DNA of 64,000 nt from Bacteroidales bacterium (GCA_013141385.1 JABFRB010000020.1:1-64000); one strand, 5' to 3'; shown: positions 38,010 to 47,363, counted from the stretch's first letter. The notes: generated from the sequence alone by a model not told the origin. Program-made: numbers and translations.

Positions 38010-38912
38010 CTATTCTTTAATGATTTTCACTTTACCCAATTTGGTGTTAACCAGATAAACTCCTGTAAGTATAACAAGCATACTAATTACCTGCAAAAAG
38101 TTTAACGATTCACCATCGAGAATCCCCCACATCAAAGCAAAAACTGGAATAATATAAGTTACTGATGTGGCAAAAATGGCTGTGGTATGGTGTATTAAAG
38201 TATTGTAAACAAATAGGGATAGAACCGAACCAAATATTGCTAAAGCTAAAATGGCAAATAGACTGCTCAAAAAATGTGGAGAGTAATAAGAAGCACCAAG
38301 ATTAGTTGAGAATAGAATAATGCCTGCAAATGGGCCAATAAACATAAAGGCTAGTGAGGTTATCTCCACTCCACTTAGTCCAACCAACTTGAATTTTATT
38401 ATATTACTATTCATACCGTACAAAAAGGTTGCCAACACAATTAGTAATGCGTAGATATTAATGCCACTAAATGAGCTGAGGTTACCATTCGAAACAAGCA
38501 TTACAGCACCTATCAAGCCCATAAATATTCCTAAATACTGAAGAAATCCAGGGCGATTTTTAAAAATTAAAACCCCAACAATCAATGTGAAAAATGGTGA
38601 TAGGCTATTTAGTATCCCTGCAAGCGAACTCGATATGTTTGTTTGGGCAAATGTGAATAGAAAAGCAGGGATAAGATTTCCAATTAGCCCACATATTGCT
38701 AAAAAAATAGCATTTTGTTTAGTTAATTTTTTAAAACTTTTTATTGCAAAAGGGAATAATACTAAAAAACTAAAAAATATTCGAATAGCAGCAACTTGAA
38801 CATGAGTAAAAGCAACCAACCCCTTCTTCATAAGTATAAATGAACATCCCCAAATAAATGCTAAAAGTAGCATTGCTACCCATTGCCAACGTTTTTTCGA
38901 TAAACTAAACAT
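38010..38912 (-). CDS. EamA-family (drug/metabolite) transporter
   Basis: An inner membrane permease with ten predicted hydrophobic helices in two homologous EamA halves. The start chosen is ATG 38912 (MFSLSKKRWQWVAM), 300 residues; the open frame extends to a TTG eight codons upstream. Conserved features are WGCSFILMKKGL at the first helix, PFAIKSF at the end of the second, and GAVMLV/GVYLVN at the ends of the halves. The substrate cannot be assigned. It is isolated from its neighbours. Confidence 0.85.
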   Translation of the reverse strand: MFSLSKKRWQWVAMLLLAFIWGCSFILMKKGLVAFTHVQVAAIRIFFSFLVLFPFAIKSFKKLTKQNAIFLAICGLIGNLIPAFLFTFAQTNISSSLAGILNSLSPFFTLIVGVLIFKNRPGFLQYLGIFMGLIGAVMLVSNGNLSSFSGINIYALLIVLATFLYGMNSNIIKFKLVGLSGVEITSLAFMFIGPFAGIILFSTNLGASYYSPHFLSSLFAILALAIFGSVLSLFVYNTLIHHTTAIFATSVTYIIPVFALMWGILDGESLNFLQVISMLVILTGVYLVNTKLGKVKIIKE

Positions 38913-38936
38913 ATTCCTTAATTGATAAGGCTGCAA

Positions 38937-39372
38937 ATGTAAGAAAATAGATTTGAGATTTGATGTTCACTGGTTACTAGGAATTATATTATACTGAATT
39001 ATAGTGTTATCCAAAAACGGTCTGAGGAAATTAGTTGTAGATTATTATCAATTACAATCAGTTTATGGTTATGGTGGATATGTATTGAGAATTCATCAAG
39101 TAGTACTTGTAAAATTCCAGTATGTACTGACTATATGATGATATATAATTTTTACGATTGAACTTTGTTTTCAGAAAAGTATGCCCAAATTGAGTTTAAG
39201 TATGAAAAGAGAAAAATGGATTGCAAGTTACTGAATCCATTCCATCTGGTCTTCAATGTATGATTCGGATTTAAGAGGTCTTTTAACTGTTGTAATAATT
39301 ATGAAACGAGAAAATGAAGTTGTAACTCAACTTCATTTTCTCGTTTCAAGCAAGTTGTGTAATATCAAATTG
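38937..39372. other. intergenic region with a long perfect hairpin
   Basis: Mostly AT-rich sequence. At 39303-39322 and 39328-39347 there are perfectly complementary 20-base arms (starting GAAACGAGAAAATG) with loop TAACT, 26 bp after the cysK stop. It probably terminates cysK transcription, although the following U-run is weak. No gene seen. Confidence 0.6.
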
Positions 39373-40311
39373 TTAACTCTCTGCTTGGTATAGAGTTGTT
39401 GAGAGATACCTTTCGCCTGAATCGGGTAGAATAACTACAATATTTTTCCCTTTGTTTTCGGGACGCTTGGCCACCTGAAGTGCAGCTTGTGTGGCAGCAC
39501 CAGATGATATCCCAACCAACAGACCTTCACTTCTGGCAAGAGTGCGACTAGTATCAAAGGCCTCTTCATTCTTCACCAAAATAATTTCATCAATTATTGA
39601 ACGGTTCAGAATTTCAGGAACAAATCCTGCCCCAATACCCTGTATCTTATGAGGTCCTTTCTGTCCACCTGATAGTACTGGAGAGTCAAAAGGTTCTACA
39701 GCAATTACCTTGATGCTTGGATTACGTTTTTTTAGAACTTCTCCAACCCCTGTAATTGTGCCTCCAGTGCCAATCCCGCTAATAAATATATCAACATGTC
39801 CCTCGGTATCACGCCAAATTTCCTCAGCAGTAGTTCTGCGATGTATTTCGGGGTTTGCAGGATTTTTAAACTGTTGAGGAAGAAACGAATTTGGAGTGAT
39901 TGATTTAAGTTCCTCAGCTTTTTTTATCGCTCCACCCATTCCATCAGGGCCAGGGGTAAGAACCAGTTCAGCACCTAATGCCTTAAGAAGATTTCTTCGT
40001 TCAATACTGAAAGTTTCTGGCATTGTTAGTATTAGTTTATAACCTTTTGATGCAGCAACAAAAGCAAGAGCAATTCCAGTATTGCCGCTTGTAGGTTCAA
40101 TAATTGTTGTATCCTTATTAATTAATCCATCTTTCTCTGCTTTATCAATCATTGCAAAGCCAATACGATCCTTAACGCTACTGGCTGGGTTAAAGTATTC
40201 CAGTTTAGCATAAATGGTTGCTAGAGTACTATTTATCTTATTGTAGTTGGTCAGCTCCAGTAAAGGGGTATTACCAATAAGATCGGTTAAATGTTTTGCT
40301 ATACGTGTCAT
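39373..40311 (-). CDS. cysK: cysteine synthase (O-acetylserine sulfhydrylase)
   Basis: Makes cysteine from O-acetylserine and sulfide with PLP. The 312 residues carry the PLP lysine in [14 protein letters not shown] (about Lys44), the substrate loop [13 protein letters not shown], the phosphate loop [13 protein letters not shown], the [14 protein letters not shown] motif and SSGAATQAA. The start follows the usual pattern [11 protein letters not shown] second family member lies at 44987. It is on the same strand as the response regulator and Fe-S cluster genes, but separated from them by 102 bp and a terminator further upstream. Confidence 0.9.
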   Translation of the reverse strand: MTRIAKHLTDLIGNTPLLELTNYNKINSTLATIYAKLEYFNPASSVKDRIGFAMIDKAEKDGLINKDTTIIEPTSGNTGIALAFVAASKGYKLILTMPETFSIERRNLLKALGAELVLTPGPDGMGGAIKKAEELKSITPNSFLPQQFKNPANPEIHRRTTAEEIWRDTEGHVDIFISGIGTGGTITGVGEVLKKRNPSIKVIAVEPFDSPVLSGGQKGPHKIQGIGAGFVPEILNRSIIDEIILVKNEEAFDTSRTLARSEGLLVGISSGAATQAALQVAKRPENKGKNIVVILPDSGERYLSTTLYQAES

Positions 40312-40413
40312 AATTTTCGAATAGTTAATTTATTAGTAACACAAAGATGAGCGAATGCGATAGAATAAAACATCCCATAGATATGGTATTTTTTATACCA
40401 TAAATGCGGGATA

Positions 40414-41085
40414 CTATATGTAATAATCAATGTTATCAATCAACCCAGCTTTGATAGCATACATTATCAGCTCTGAGGTATTATTGATTTCTACTTTGCG
40501 GAAAATATTTTTTCTATGGGAAGTTACAGTATGAAAGCTAATCATTTTTTTATTTGCAATTTCCTTGGTGGTTAAACCATCTGCTATCATTCTGATAATC
40601 TCTATCTCGGAAGGGGTTAAATGTTGCTGGAATTCCACTTTAGATTGGGATTTAACAATGCTATCTTTTAGTAGGATGTTAAGAATTTCATCAGAATAGT
40701 ATTTTTTTCTATTCATCGTGGCATCAATTGCCATAAATAGTTCCTCTTTGCTCGATGTTTTTAGGATTATATCTTTTATACCTATTTTGGTTAACTCCTG
40801 TAAATCATTCCTATTAACATGATTTGTAAGGATAAGTACAGTTATATTGGGGTTTTCTTTCATTAGGCTACCAATTGTTTCAAATCCCCCAAAATCAAAT
40901 AAATTAAAATCCGTGATGAGTAAGTTGATAATTTCTTTACTAATCAACTCGCTTAAGTCATTCAAGTTGTAGACTAAACCGATGAAGGTAAAACGTTCGC
41001 TATTTTGAAGTAATATTCTGAGTGACTCTGTTACAAGGAACTGCGAATCGGCAATTACAACACTATTTTTTATACTCTGAGCCAT
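40414..41085 (-). CDS. NarL/FixJ-type response regulator
   Basis: A 223-residue two-component regulator: a receiver domain (about 1-125) with the phosphoacceptor in LLITDFNLFDF (about Asp59), a conserved Lys in DIILKTSS, and a LuxR-type helix-turn-helix (about 150-215, LTPSEIEIIRMIADGLTTKE). The first acidic pair is reduced to a single Asp (VVIADSQF), so magnesium binding may be altered. No kinase gene is next to it. It lies downstream of the terminator at 41122-41156, hence a separate unit from the Fe-S cluster genes. Confidence 0.88.
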   Translation of the reverse strand: MAQSIKNSVVIADSQFLVTESLRILLQNSERFTFIGLVYNLNDLSELISKEIINLLITDFNLFDFGGFETIGSLMKENPNITVLILTNHVNRNDLQELTKIGIKDIILKTSSKEELFMAIDATMNRKKYYSDEILNILLKDSIVKSQSKVEFQQHLTPSEIEIIRMIADGLTTKEIANKKMISFHTVTSHRKNIFRKVEINNTSELIMYAIKAGLIDNIDYYI

Positions 41086-41121
41086 GCCTATAGTAATAAA
41101 ATCGGTTTAGTAGATAAAAAC

Positions 41122-41156
41122 AAAACCCGATGCTAATTGTTTTGCTATCGGATTTT
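41122..41156 (-). terminator. terminator of the four-gene Fe-S/GTPase cluster
   Basis: On the minus strand AAAATCCGAT and ATCGGGTTTT pair with one G-U wobble, and the T-rich tract TTTTGTTTTT follows. It lies 25 bp after the stop of the Fe-S protein gene. Confidence 0.7.
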
Positions 41157-41180
41157 GAAAATACTATTAAATACTTAATA

Positions 41181-41870
41181 TCAACCAATAAATAATCCCT
41201 CAATTCTAACTTTATAGCTACCGTCTTTAAGTTTTGTAACTGCATTTACCAAACCGCTATGCCTCCATTGTAACATACAACGACGGGGAAGGAACCAGTA
41301 ACGAGTGCCTAACTTAATTTCTTCCTTTGATTCGCGTATTATGCCCTCGTAGGCTTGTGCTACATAGTAGCCAATATCTATAAAACCTTCACTTCTTGGT
41401 CTTAAAGGGCCTGTTACAAACCAATTTATTACACCATTCCTTGCATCAGTGTCACTTACAATACCGCAATGAGTGATTGGGCAACCACAAGACATTCCCA
41501 TTGGACGACCAATCATTACATCGCCTTTTTTAACACCTAACTCCTTTACAAGTGAGGGGTTATATGGAAGGATTGTCTCCCTTGGTCCAGGTTCACCTTC
41601 GAACAGATCAAGGATAAAATCATAATCACGCTTAAGCGTATCCTTCCATCCCATTTTCTCACCCATCCCTTCATTTGCACAGCCAAGGCATGATGCATGG
41701 GCTTTTTTTTCATCGTTACTCTTTTTCGATGCGTGAATACATCTTTTTAACTCGCTTTCATCGGATTCTACAATTTTTGCAAAATCCTCGCAGGTTTTAT
41801 AACCACAAGCTCCGCAGTCAAGTTTTGGGAGCAATTCCATTATTTGATCAAGTTTTGTTATCGTTTCCAT
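41181..41870 (-). CDS. Fe-S cluster protein (PF04060-like N-terminal motif)
   Basis: A 229-residue soluble protein. The N-terminus has LDCGACGYKTCEDFAKIV followed by a fourth cysteine (C19, C22, C27, C44). This is the C-x2-C-x4-C-x16-C pattern of the [4Fe-4S] domain found in RnfB and corrinoid Fe-S proteins. More cysteines follow in SCLGCANEGMG and GMSCGCPITHCGIVSD, so a second cofactor site is plausible. The rest is not a family I can name. It ends a tight operon with a cysteine desulfurase, a G3E GTPase and an ABC ATPase (8 bp after the desulfurase). Role unknown. Confidence 0.7.
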   Translation of the reverse strand: METITKLDQIMELLPKLDCGACGYKTCEDFAKIVESDESELKRCIHASKKSNDEKKAHASCLGCANEGMGEKMGWKDTLKRDYDFILDLFEGEPGPRETILPYNPSLVKELGVKKGDVMIGRPMGMSCGCPITHCGIVSDTDARNGVINWFVTGPLRPRSEGFIDIGYYVAQAYEGIIRESKEEIKLGTRYWFLPRRCMLQWRHSGLVNAVTKLKDGSYKVRIEGLFIG

Positions 41871-41878
41871 TTTGTTTT

Positions 41879-43039
41879 TTAAGAAAAAATTGGGTTTAGT
41901 TTCAATATTGACTGTTCAAAAGCATTAATAAAGTAGTCTATTTCTTCATCGGTATTAAATCGTCCAAGGCTAATCCTAATTGATCCTCTTGCTTCAAAAG
42001 GGTTAAGTCCAATTGCACGTAATACATGCGAAGCATTATTCGATTTGTCATTTGATGAGCAAGCAGATCCGGCAGAAACGGCAATACCCAATTCGTCAAG
42101 AGTTAGAAGCAGGCGGATTGCCTCCCCTTCGAGTCCTCTAATGCAGATGTTTATATTATTGGGGATACGTTGGGTTGGATGACCATTTAGGTAAGCATTC
42201 TCAACATTCGATAAGATCGCATCCATAAGTTTATCACGTTGTCGAGTAAGTGCCTCTATTTCCTTACTAAAGTTGGTCATACATAACTCAACTGCTTTTG
42301 TAAACCCAACTATTCCTGCGATATTCTCAGTTGATGAACGAATGCCAAATTCCTGTCCACCACCATGCAACCACGGGGTTATCTTAACTCCTTTTCTGAT
42401 GAATAGCCCGCCAACCCCTTTGGGGCCATATATCTTATGGGAGTTAATTGTAAGCAAATCGAGATTCATCCGCTGTACATCAATAGGTACCTTCCCAAAA
42501 CTCTGACAAGCATCCGAATGAAAGTATACTCCTTTTTCCCTGCATATCATTCCTATCTGCTCAAGGTTTTGCAAGGTTCCGATCTCGTTATTCCCATGCA
42601 TTACCGAAACCAAAATGGTTTTAGGGTTAATAAATTTTCTCAGCTGCTCGATATCAATCACACCATTACTATCCACTGAGAGGTAGGTAATGTAAAACCC
42701 CTGTGTCTCCAGCCATTTGCAGGCGTTTAGCACACAATCGTGCTCTATTGCTGATGTGATAATATGATTCCCTTTTCCCCTATTGGCGAACGCAATACCC
42801 TTTATGGCCATATTATTCGATTCTGTTCCACTGGAAGTGAATACGAACTCATCGTCACTGGCATTTAAATAGTTTGCTATTTGCTTTCTACATTTTTCAA
42901 GAACAACTTTTGATTCAGTTCCAAAACGATGTAAACTAGATGCATTACCAAAACTATTAGTAAGGTATGGTTTCATCTCATTTAGGACAATAGGATCTAA
43001 AGGAGTGGTTGCGGCATTATCGAAATATATTCGTTCCAT
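41879..43039 (-). CDS. cysteine desulfurase, NifS/IscS-like
   Basis: Releases sulfur from cysteine for Fe-S cluster or thio-cofactor assembly, using PLP. The 386 residues start IYFDNAATTPLDP. The PLP lysine lies in TINSHKIYGPKGVGG (about Lys202), GGGQEFGIRSSTENI is the substrate loop and the active-site cysteine is in VSAGSACSSNDKS (about Cys323). It is not next to an IscU or SufU scaffold but to a G3E GTPase (5 bp) and an Fe-S protein (8 bp), suggesting a dedicated sulfur donor for that cluster. Confidence 0.9.
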   Translation of the reverse strand: MERIYFDNAATTPLDPIVLNEMKPYLTNSFGNASSLHRFGTESKVVLEKCRKQIANYLNASDDEFVFTSSGTESNNMAIKGIAFANRGKGNHIITSAIEHDCVLNACKWLETQGFYITYLSVDSNGVIDIEQLRKFINPKTILVSVMHGNNEIGTLQNLEQIGMICREKGVYFHSDACQSFGKVPIDVQRMNLDLLTINSHKIYGPKGVGGLFIRKGVKITPWLHGGGQEFGIRSSTENIAGIVGFTKAVELCMTNFSKEIEALTRQRDKLMDAILSNVENAYLNGHPTQRIPNNINICIRGLEGEAIRLLLTLDELGIAVSAGSACSSNDKSNNASHVLRAIGLNPFEARGSIRISLGRFNTDEEIDYFINAFEQSILKLNPIFS

Positions 43040-43044
43040 ACTTA

Positions 43045-43746
43045 CTACTCTCCAACGTAGAAAAGTTCATGATCCATAGTTCGTAGCACCCCGAAATGGT
43101 TTTTTGCACCAATCTCCTTTTTGCCTACGCAAATTGTACAGGTTCCAACAGGCGGATTTCCTCTAAGAAACATTGGAAACTCAACATCGCTGGCTTTAAT
43201 TATTTGTCTAACAATAGGATCTATTCCAATTCCGTAAAGTGCATTGCTTTCAACAACAGTGACGCCTTTTGCTGATTCAAGTACTCTATAGCGGAAAACT
43301 TCTCGCTCTGCCTGTGAAACAAGATCTATTTTAGTAATAACGCTTATATCTGCTAATGTTAACATTGGTCCTATTTTCCGCGGAAGATTCATCCCGCTTG
43401 TAGCTTCAAGGACAACAATGCCGAGAGACTTCTCAACATAGGGAGAACATCGCAGACATAATCCAGCTGTTTCAACAAATAGATAGTCGGAGCCAGTTTT
43501 CTCAGCCCATTCTACAGCTTCATCCAAAACCACAACATTACAATGATCGGGACAAAGTTCTCCTGAATAGATTTTACGTGTGGGTATCCCAAATTCTTTA
43601 TTAATAGTTTCATCCTCGTCAGCGTATAAAACATCAATCTTAATAAAAGAGGATTTTAGTTTTTTTGCTATCATCCTCTTTATTACCTGTTTTATTACAG
43701 TAGTCTTCCCACAGGTCGGTGGACCTGCAAATATTATTAATTTCAT
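43045..43746 (-). CDS. G3E-type GTPase, HypB/UreG/CobW-like
   Basis: A 233-residue P-loop GTPase of the metallochaperone class. Walker A is IFAGPPTCGKTTVIKQV (about residue 5), the switch region LFVETAGLCLRCSPY and the base-recognition motif VITKIDLV (TKxD). Three Cys pairs (CPDHC, CLRC and CTIC) are unusual and could bind metal. Family members deliver Ni, Co or Zn to enzymes, or insert cofactors, with GTP hydrolysis. It is 11 bp downstream of the ABC ATPase and 5 bp upstream of the desulfurase. The target enzyme is not evident in the window. Confidence 0.8.
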   Translation of the reverse strand: MKLIIFAGPPTCGKTTVIKQVIKRMIAKKLKSSFIKIDVLYADEDETINKEFGIPTRKIYSGELCPDHCNVVVLDEAVEWAEKTGSDYLFVETAGLCLRCSPYVEKSLGIVVLEATSGMNLPRKIGPMLTLADISVITKIDLVSQAEREVFRYRVLESAKGVTVVESNALYGIGIDPIVRQIIKASDVEFPMFLRGNPPVGTCTICVGKKEIGAKNHFGVLRTMDHELFYVGE

Positions 43747-43757
43747 CTTTTTAATAG

Positions 43758-44543
43758 TTAGTTGGTTATATAATCAAGGTGCTCATTTCTAATTTCCTCT
43801 CCTGCGCGAATTAAACCACGGAAATGAAGGAAAACATCGTCCATTTTTTTTAATACTTCAGCCGCATTGCGCTCTTCAGGGTTTGATGCAACTATTTTCT
43901 GCATTGCACCGTTTTTCATTATTATACGGCAGTCGGAGAGAAGAGCAATTGTGGGATCGTGGGTAACGAAAACAAAAAGTTTATCGTATTTCTTAAGGAG
44001 TTCAAGTGCTTTAGTTTTATTGATACCAGCGTTTTCAATCTCATCCAGCAAAATGATTGGTGAATTCCCGATTACTACAGCATCAGCAATTAAAAGCGAA
44101 CGGGTTTGTCCCCCGGAAAGTTCGGTCATAGCAGTATTCTTAATAATTGCTTCGCCTGTTAGCTGATTAGCAAATTCAATGGTGTCTTCAACAACATGAT
44201 CTACATCTTTTGCTCCCCTTATTTTTGCATGAATTGTAAGAAACTCTCCTACCGGTAAATCGCTTAGGAAGTTTGTGTGTTGAGAGATTAGTGCAATTGG
44301 ATGCTTTGATGGATCGAAGGTGAAATCTTCAGGTATGGATTCACCATTTATTAAAATTCTTCTACCCGATGGGGTGTTGTTGTTGGCAAATAGTTCAATA
44401 TCATTAATTAAAGTTGTTTTGCCACATCCAGTCGGGCCAACAATACTAATAATATCTCCAGACATCAAGTCAAACTGATCGACTTTTTCTTTTGAACCAT
44501 CTTTCCCATAACCACCAATGATTGTTATCTTTTTGATTTCCAT
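43758..44543 (-). CDS. stand-alone ABC-type ATPase
   Basis: A 261-residue ABC ATPase with no permease gene nearby. Walker A is SIVGPTGCGKTTLINDI (about residue 36), the signature is LSGGQTRSLLIADAV and Walker B is IILLDEIENAGI, with a Glu-Ile in place of the usual Glu-Pro. The H-loop is FVFVTHDPTI. The first gene of a four-gene operon. Its N-terminal segment KITIIGGYGKDGSKEKVDQF is unusual for a transport ATPase. A role in assembly or remodelling rather than transport is my inference. Confidence 0.75.
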   Translation of the reverse strand: MEIKKITIIGGYGKDGSKEKVDQFDLMSGDIISIVGPTGCGKTTLINDIELFANNNTPSGRRILINGESIPEDFTFDPSKHPIALISQHTNFLSDLPVGEFLTIHAKIRGAKDVDHVVEDTIEFANQLTGEAIIKNTAMTELSGGQTRSLLIADAVVIGNSPIILLDEIENAGINKTKALELLKKYDKLFVFVTHDPTIALLSDCRIIMKNGAMQKIVASNPEERNAAEVLKKMDDVFLHFRGLIRAGEEIRNEHLDYITN

Positions 44544-44986
44544 AGTTTAAATATTTTTGACAAATATATCCACTATGTTCACCATATTAGTGTACATTAA
44601 GCACTAAGATTTAAGGCTTGAGTATTAAAGAATTTACAATCAGGTATTTATTTTTGTAGGAAACAGTATTAAAAATTAAAGGATTATGGCTTTTTACATT
44701 CACCTTTTTAACTTAAATCATTAATATAAAAAGCGAGTGGATATGATTATTTTTTGAAAACCATAATGGTTTTGGGTTACTATATAATAGGATCAATATT
44801 ACTAAAGAAAATTTTGATATCATGACCTGTAAATGCAATTGATCAACAAAAATTATGTTAATAAAATTGTAGTTATCAATGAAGTTGCAATTACAGGAGG
44901 CGTATCAATTGCATTAGATGTGAATCTATTTCTATTGAAAAATATCTCAAAAGTCAATTTTGGAAGTATACCATTTCATTTTCCTG
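44544..44986. other. intergenic region, no gene
   Basis: AT-rich 443 bp containing the promoter of the four-gene cluster. A 77-residue plus-strand open frame (44833-45066) overlaps the end of the second cysteine synthase and does not look like a protein. Confidence 0.4.
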
Positions 44987-45886
44987 CTATTTCTCACCAA
45001 ATAATTTTGTGCTTAAATATTTTACTCCACTATCTGGGAAAATCATCACGATTGTTCCTGATTTAATGTTTTTTACTACCTCCAATGCTGCATACATTGC
45101 TGCTCCACTACTCATGCCAACAAATATTCCCTCCTTTTTAACTATTTGCCGTGCCATTGCATAAGCCTTTTCTGTTTCAACCATAATTGTTTCGTCGATT
45201 TTTGAAGGGTCATATATTGATGGAACTATAGCCTCTTCCATATTTTTCAACCCTTGTATATAGTGACCTTTAACTGGATGCGCACAAACAATTTTAATCT
45301 TGGGATTATGTTCTTTAAGAGCTAATCCAACTCCCATAATTGTGCCAGATGTTCCCAACGCAGATACAAAATGGGTAATTTTACCATTTGTTTGTTTCCA
45401 AATTTCTTCGCCAGTGGTTTTGTAATGGGCAGTTCTATTGTACATGTTTGAAAACTGATCGGGCATAAAATATTTAGTAGGGTTAGCCTTTACTAATTCA
45501 CGTGCTTTAAATATTGCTCCGTCGGTTCCTAATTTCGCATCAGTTAATGTGACTTTTGCTCCAAAAGCTTTAATCATTTTTACTCTTTCAGCAGATACGG
45601 CTTTACTCATAACAATCTCAACCTTATAGCCTTTCATTATCCCAATCATAGCCAATCCGATACCAGTATTTCCAGAGGTTGGTTCAATAATTGTTTTTCC
45701 TTTAACCAAAGAACCTTCTGCCTCAGCTTGTTCAATCATTTTTAAAGCAATTCTATCTTTTATACTTCCTGAAGGATTGGATCCCTCAATTTTAGCGCAA
45801 ATAGTAATATTTTTATTCGAATTTAACTTGTTTATTCTTACAAGGGGTGTATTGCCGATTGTTTGTAGAATATTATCGTAAATCAT
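44987..45886 (-). CDS. cysteine synthase family enzyme
   Basis: A second PLP-dependent beta-replacement enzyme, 299 residues. It has the start MIYDNILQTIGNTPLVRIN, PLP lysine in NPSGSIKDRIALKM (about Lys42), substrate loop [25 protein letters not shown] and SSGAAMYAA. The region HPVKGHYIQGLKNMEEA differs from the classical [12 protein letters not shown] motif kept in the other copy. It may therefore use a different acceptor or donor (CysM-like or O-phosphoserine-type; not decidable here). It flanks the Fe-S/GTPase cluster on the other side from cysK. Confidence 0.82.
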   Translation of the reverse strand: MIYDNILQTIGNTPLVRINKLNSNKNITICAKIEGSNPSGSIKDRIALKMIEQAEAEGSLVKGKTIIEPTSGNTGIGLAMIGIMKGYKVEIVMSKAVSAERVKMIKAFGAKVTLTDAKLGTDGAIFKARELVKANPTKYFMPDQFSNMYNRTAHYKTTGEEIWKQTNGKITHFVSALGTSGTIMGVGLALKEHNPKIKIVCAHPVKGHYIQGLKNMEEAIVPSIYDPSKIDETIMVETEKAYAMARQIVKKEGIFVGMSSGAAMYAALEVVKNIKSGTIVMIFPDSGVKYLSTKLFGEK

Positions 45887-46423
45887 AATGCTATTTTTAA
45901 ATGAATCTCCAAATATTGTTTTTAAAGTTGAATAATCATATTAAACAACATTTAATTTTCAATAATGTGTATACAATTTTGAATAATGCAATACTCTTTA
46001 TAGAATAAAACCATTGATGAATATTGATTTTCTTCATAATAACTATACTTATAATTGAGTGGGAAAGTCTATTTTATCTATATAAATAATTAATTCAGCA
46101 TCCATATTTAGATATTTATTTAGCTGGTAGATATTTCATTCAATAGTTCGGTAAATTTTTAACCGATATTTTTAAGTTATTGATTTGGTATAATTTGGTG
46201 CTTTTGAGTTTTGGTGGCTAAAAAAATATTAAAGGCCACTAAATCACTAAGTTGCAAGAATCCACCAAAAAAATTACCGAACCATTGTTCATTTAAACCT
46301 AACTTTAACCACAACAGCAAGTTGTATGAATATCAATTTTTACCTTCCTACCCTTAAATTGTAAGTGAACCTAATAATTAGTATCAACTTAAATAGTTTA
46401 TTTTTGTACAAATTCCATCTATA
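45887..46423. other. intergenic region, no gene
   Basis: 537 AT-rich bp between divergent genes. There is a short inverted match GTGGC/GCCAC near 46211-46240. A -7-like box TATTTTTG lies at 46399-46406, 17 bp before the beta-lactamase start. Confidence 0.35.
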
Positions 46424-47338
46424 ATGAAAACCAACTTTTCAATCAGGACAATACTTCTATTTGGAGTATTAGTCTTTATCAGCATTAATATTCATGCTCA
46501 AAATGAATTGCTTAGAACAGAGATTCAGGGGATAATTAATTCTGCAAATGGCACTGTTGGAGTTGCAATTAAGAATTTGGATACAAAGGATACGCTAAGT
46601 TTCAATAACAATTTACATTATCCTATGCAGAGCGTATACAAGTTTCCTCTTGCAATATCTATTCTAGATTGGATGGCTAAAGAGGAGTTATTGTTGAATC
46701 AAGTTATTCGGATTTCAAAGAATGACTTACTTCCAAATACTTGGAGCCCTTTAAGGGATAAATATCCAAATGGAAATGTTGATATCCCCTTAAGCGAATT
46801 GATTAGCTATACTGTTTCGCAAAGTGATAATAATGGCTGTGATATACTATTCCGTTTACAGGGTAGTCCAAAAGCCGTTGAGAAATACATCCATAGCCTG
46901 GGGGTTACTAGTATTGCAATTGTTGGCACGGAAGAGGAGATGCATAAAGATTCAACGGTTCAGTTTAAAAACTGGGCGAAACCCTCTGCATTAGTTGAGA
47001 TTCTTGAACTTTTCTATAAAAAGAAGATTCTTTCGAAGTCAAATACAAATTATTTATGGAAGTTGATGGTAGAAACTACCACAGGGCCTAAAAGAATAAA
47101 AGGGCTGCTTCCATCTGAAACCATCGTTGCCCATAAAACGGGTAGTTCTGGGAAAAGCAAAAGCGGTATTTCAGCCGCTGTGAACGATGTTGGTATTATA
47201 AAACTTCCAAATGGACAGAGTATTGCAATTGCAGTTTTTATTACAAATGCAAAAGTCGATGATGAGGTTAGCGAGAATGTTATTGCAAGGATTTCTAAAG
47301 CAACGTATGATTATTACTCCAAAAATACCAAGAAATAA
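46424..47338 (+). CDS. class A beta-lactamase, subclass A2-like
   Basis: A periplasmic serine beta-lactamase. The 304 residues have a signal peptide (about 1-25, ending IHAQ) and all class A motifs: S-x-x-K in MQSVYKFPLA (Ser70, Lys73), SDN in VSQSDNNGCD, an omega-loop glutamate region GTEEEMHKDS, and the KTG triad in AHKTGSSGK. The QSVYKFPLA form is typical of the CfxA/CepA/PER-related subclass found in Bacteroidota. No transposon flanks it, so it looks chromosomal and intrinsic. The substrate range cannot be read from sequence. Confidence 0.92.
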   Translation: MKTNFSIRTILLFGVLVFISINIHAQNELLRTEIQGIINSANGTVGVAIKNLDTKDTLSFNNNLHYPMQSVYKFPLAISILDWMAKEELLLNQVIRISKNDLLPNTWSPLRDKYPNGNVDIPLSELISYTVSQSDNNGCDILFRLQGSPKAVEKYIHSLGVTSIAIVGTEEEMHKDSTVQFKNWAKPSALVEILELFYKKKILSKSNTNYLWKLMVETTTGPKRIKGLLPSETIVAHKTGSSGKSKSGISAAVNDVGIIKLPNGQSIAIAVFITNAKVDDEVSENVIARISKATYDYYSKNTKK

Positions 47339-47363
47339 AAAACATAGATTTCTTACACAATCA

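Noticed and set aside
40414-41085. Response regulator as fifth gene of the Fe-S/GTPase operon
   Set aside because: A terminator (41122-41156) lies between it and the Fe-S protein gene.
44833-45066. 77-residue plus-strand ORF
   Set aside because: Overlaps the end of the cysteine synthase-like gene and has no recognisable features.
46424-47338. Transposon-borne resistance gene
   Set aside because: No insertion sequence, integron or recombinase is present on either side within several kilobases.
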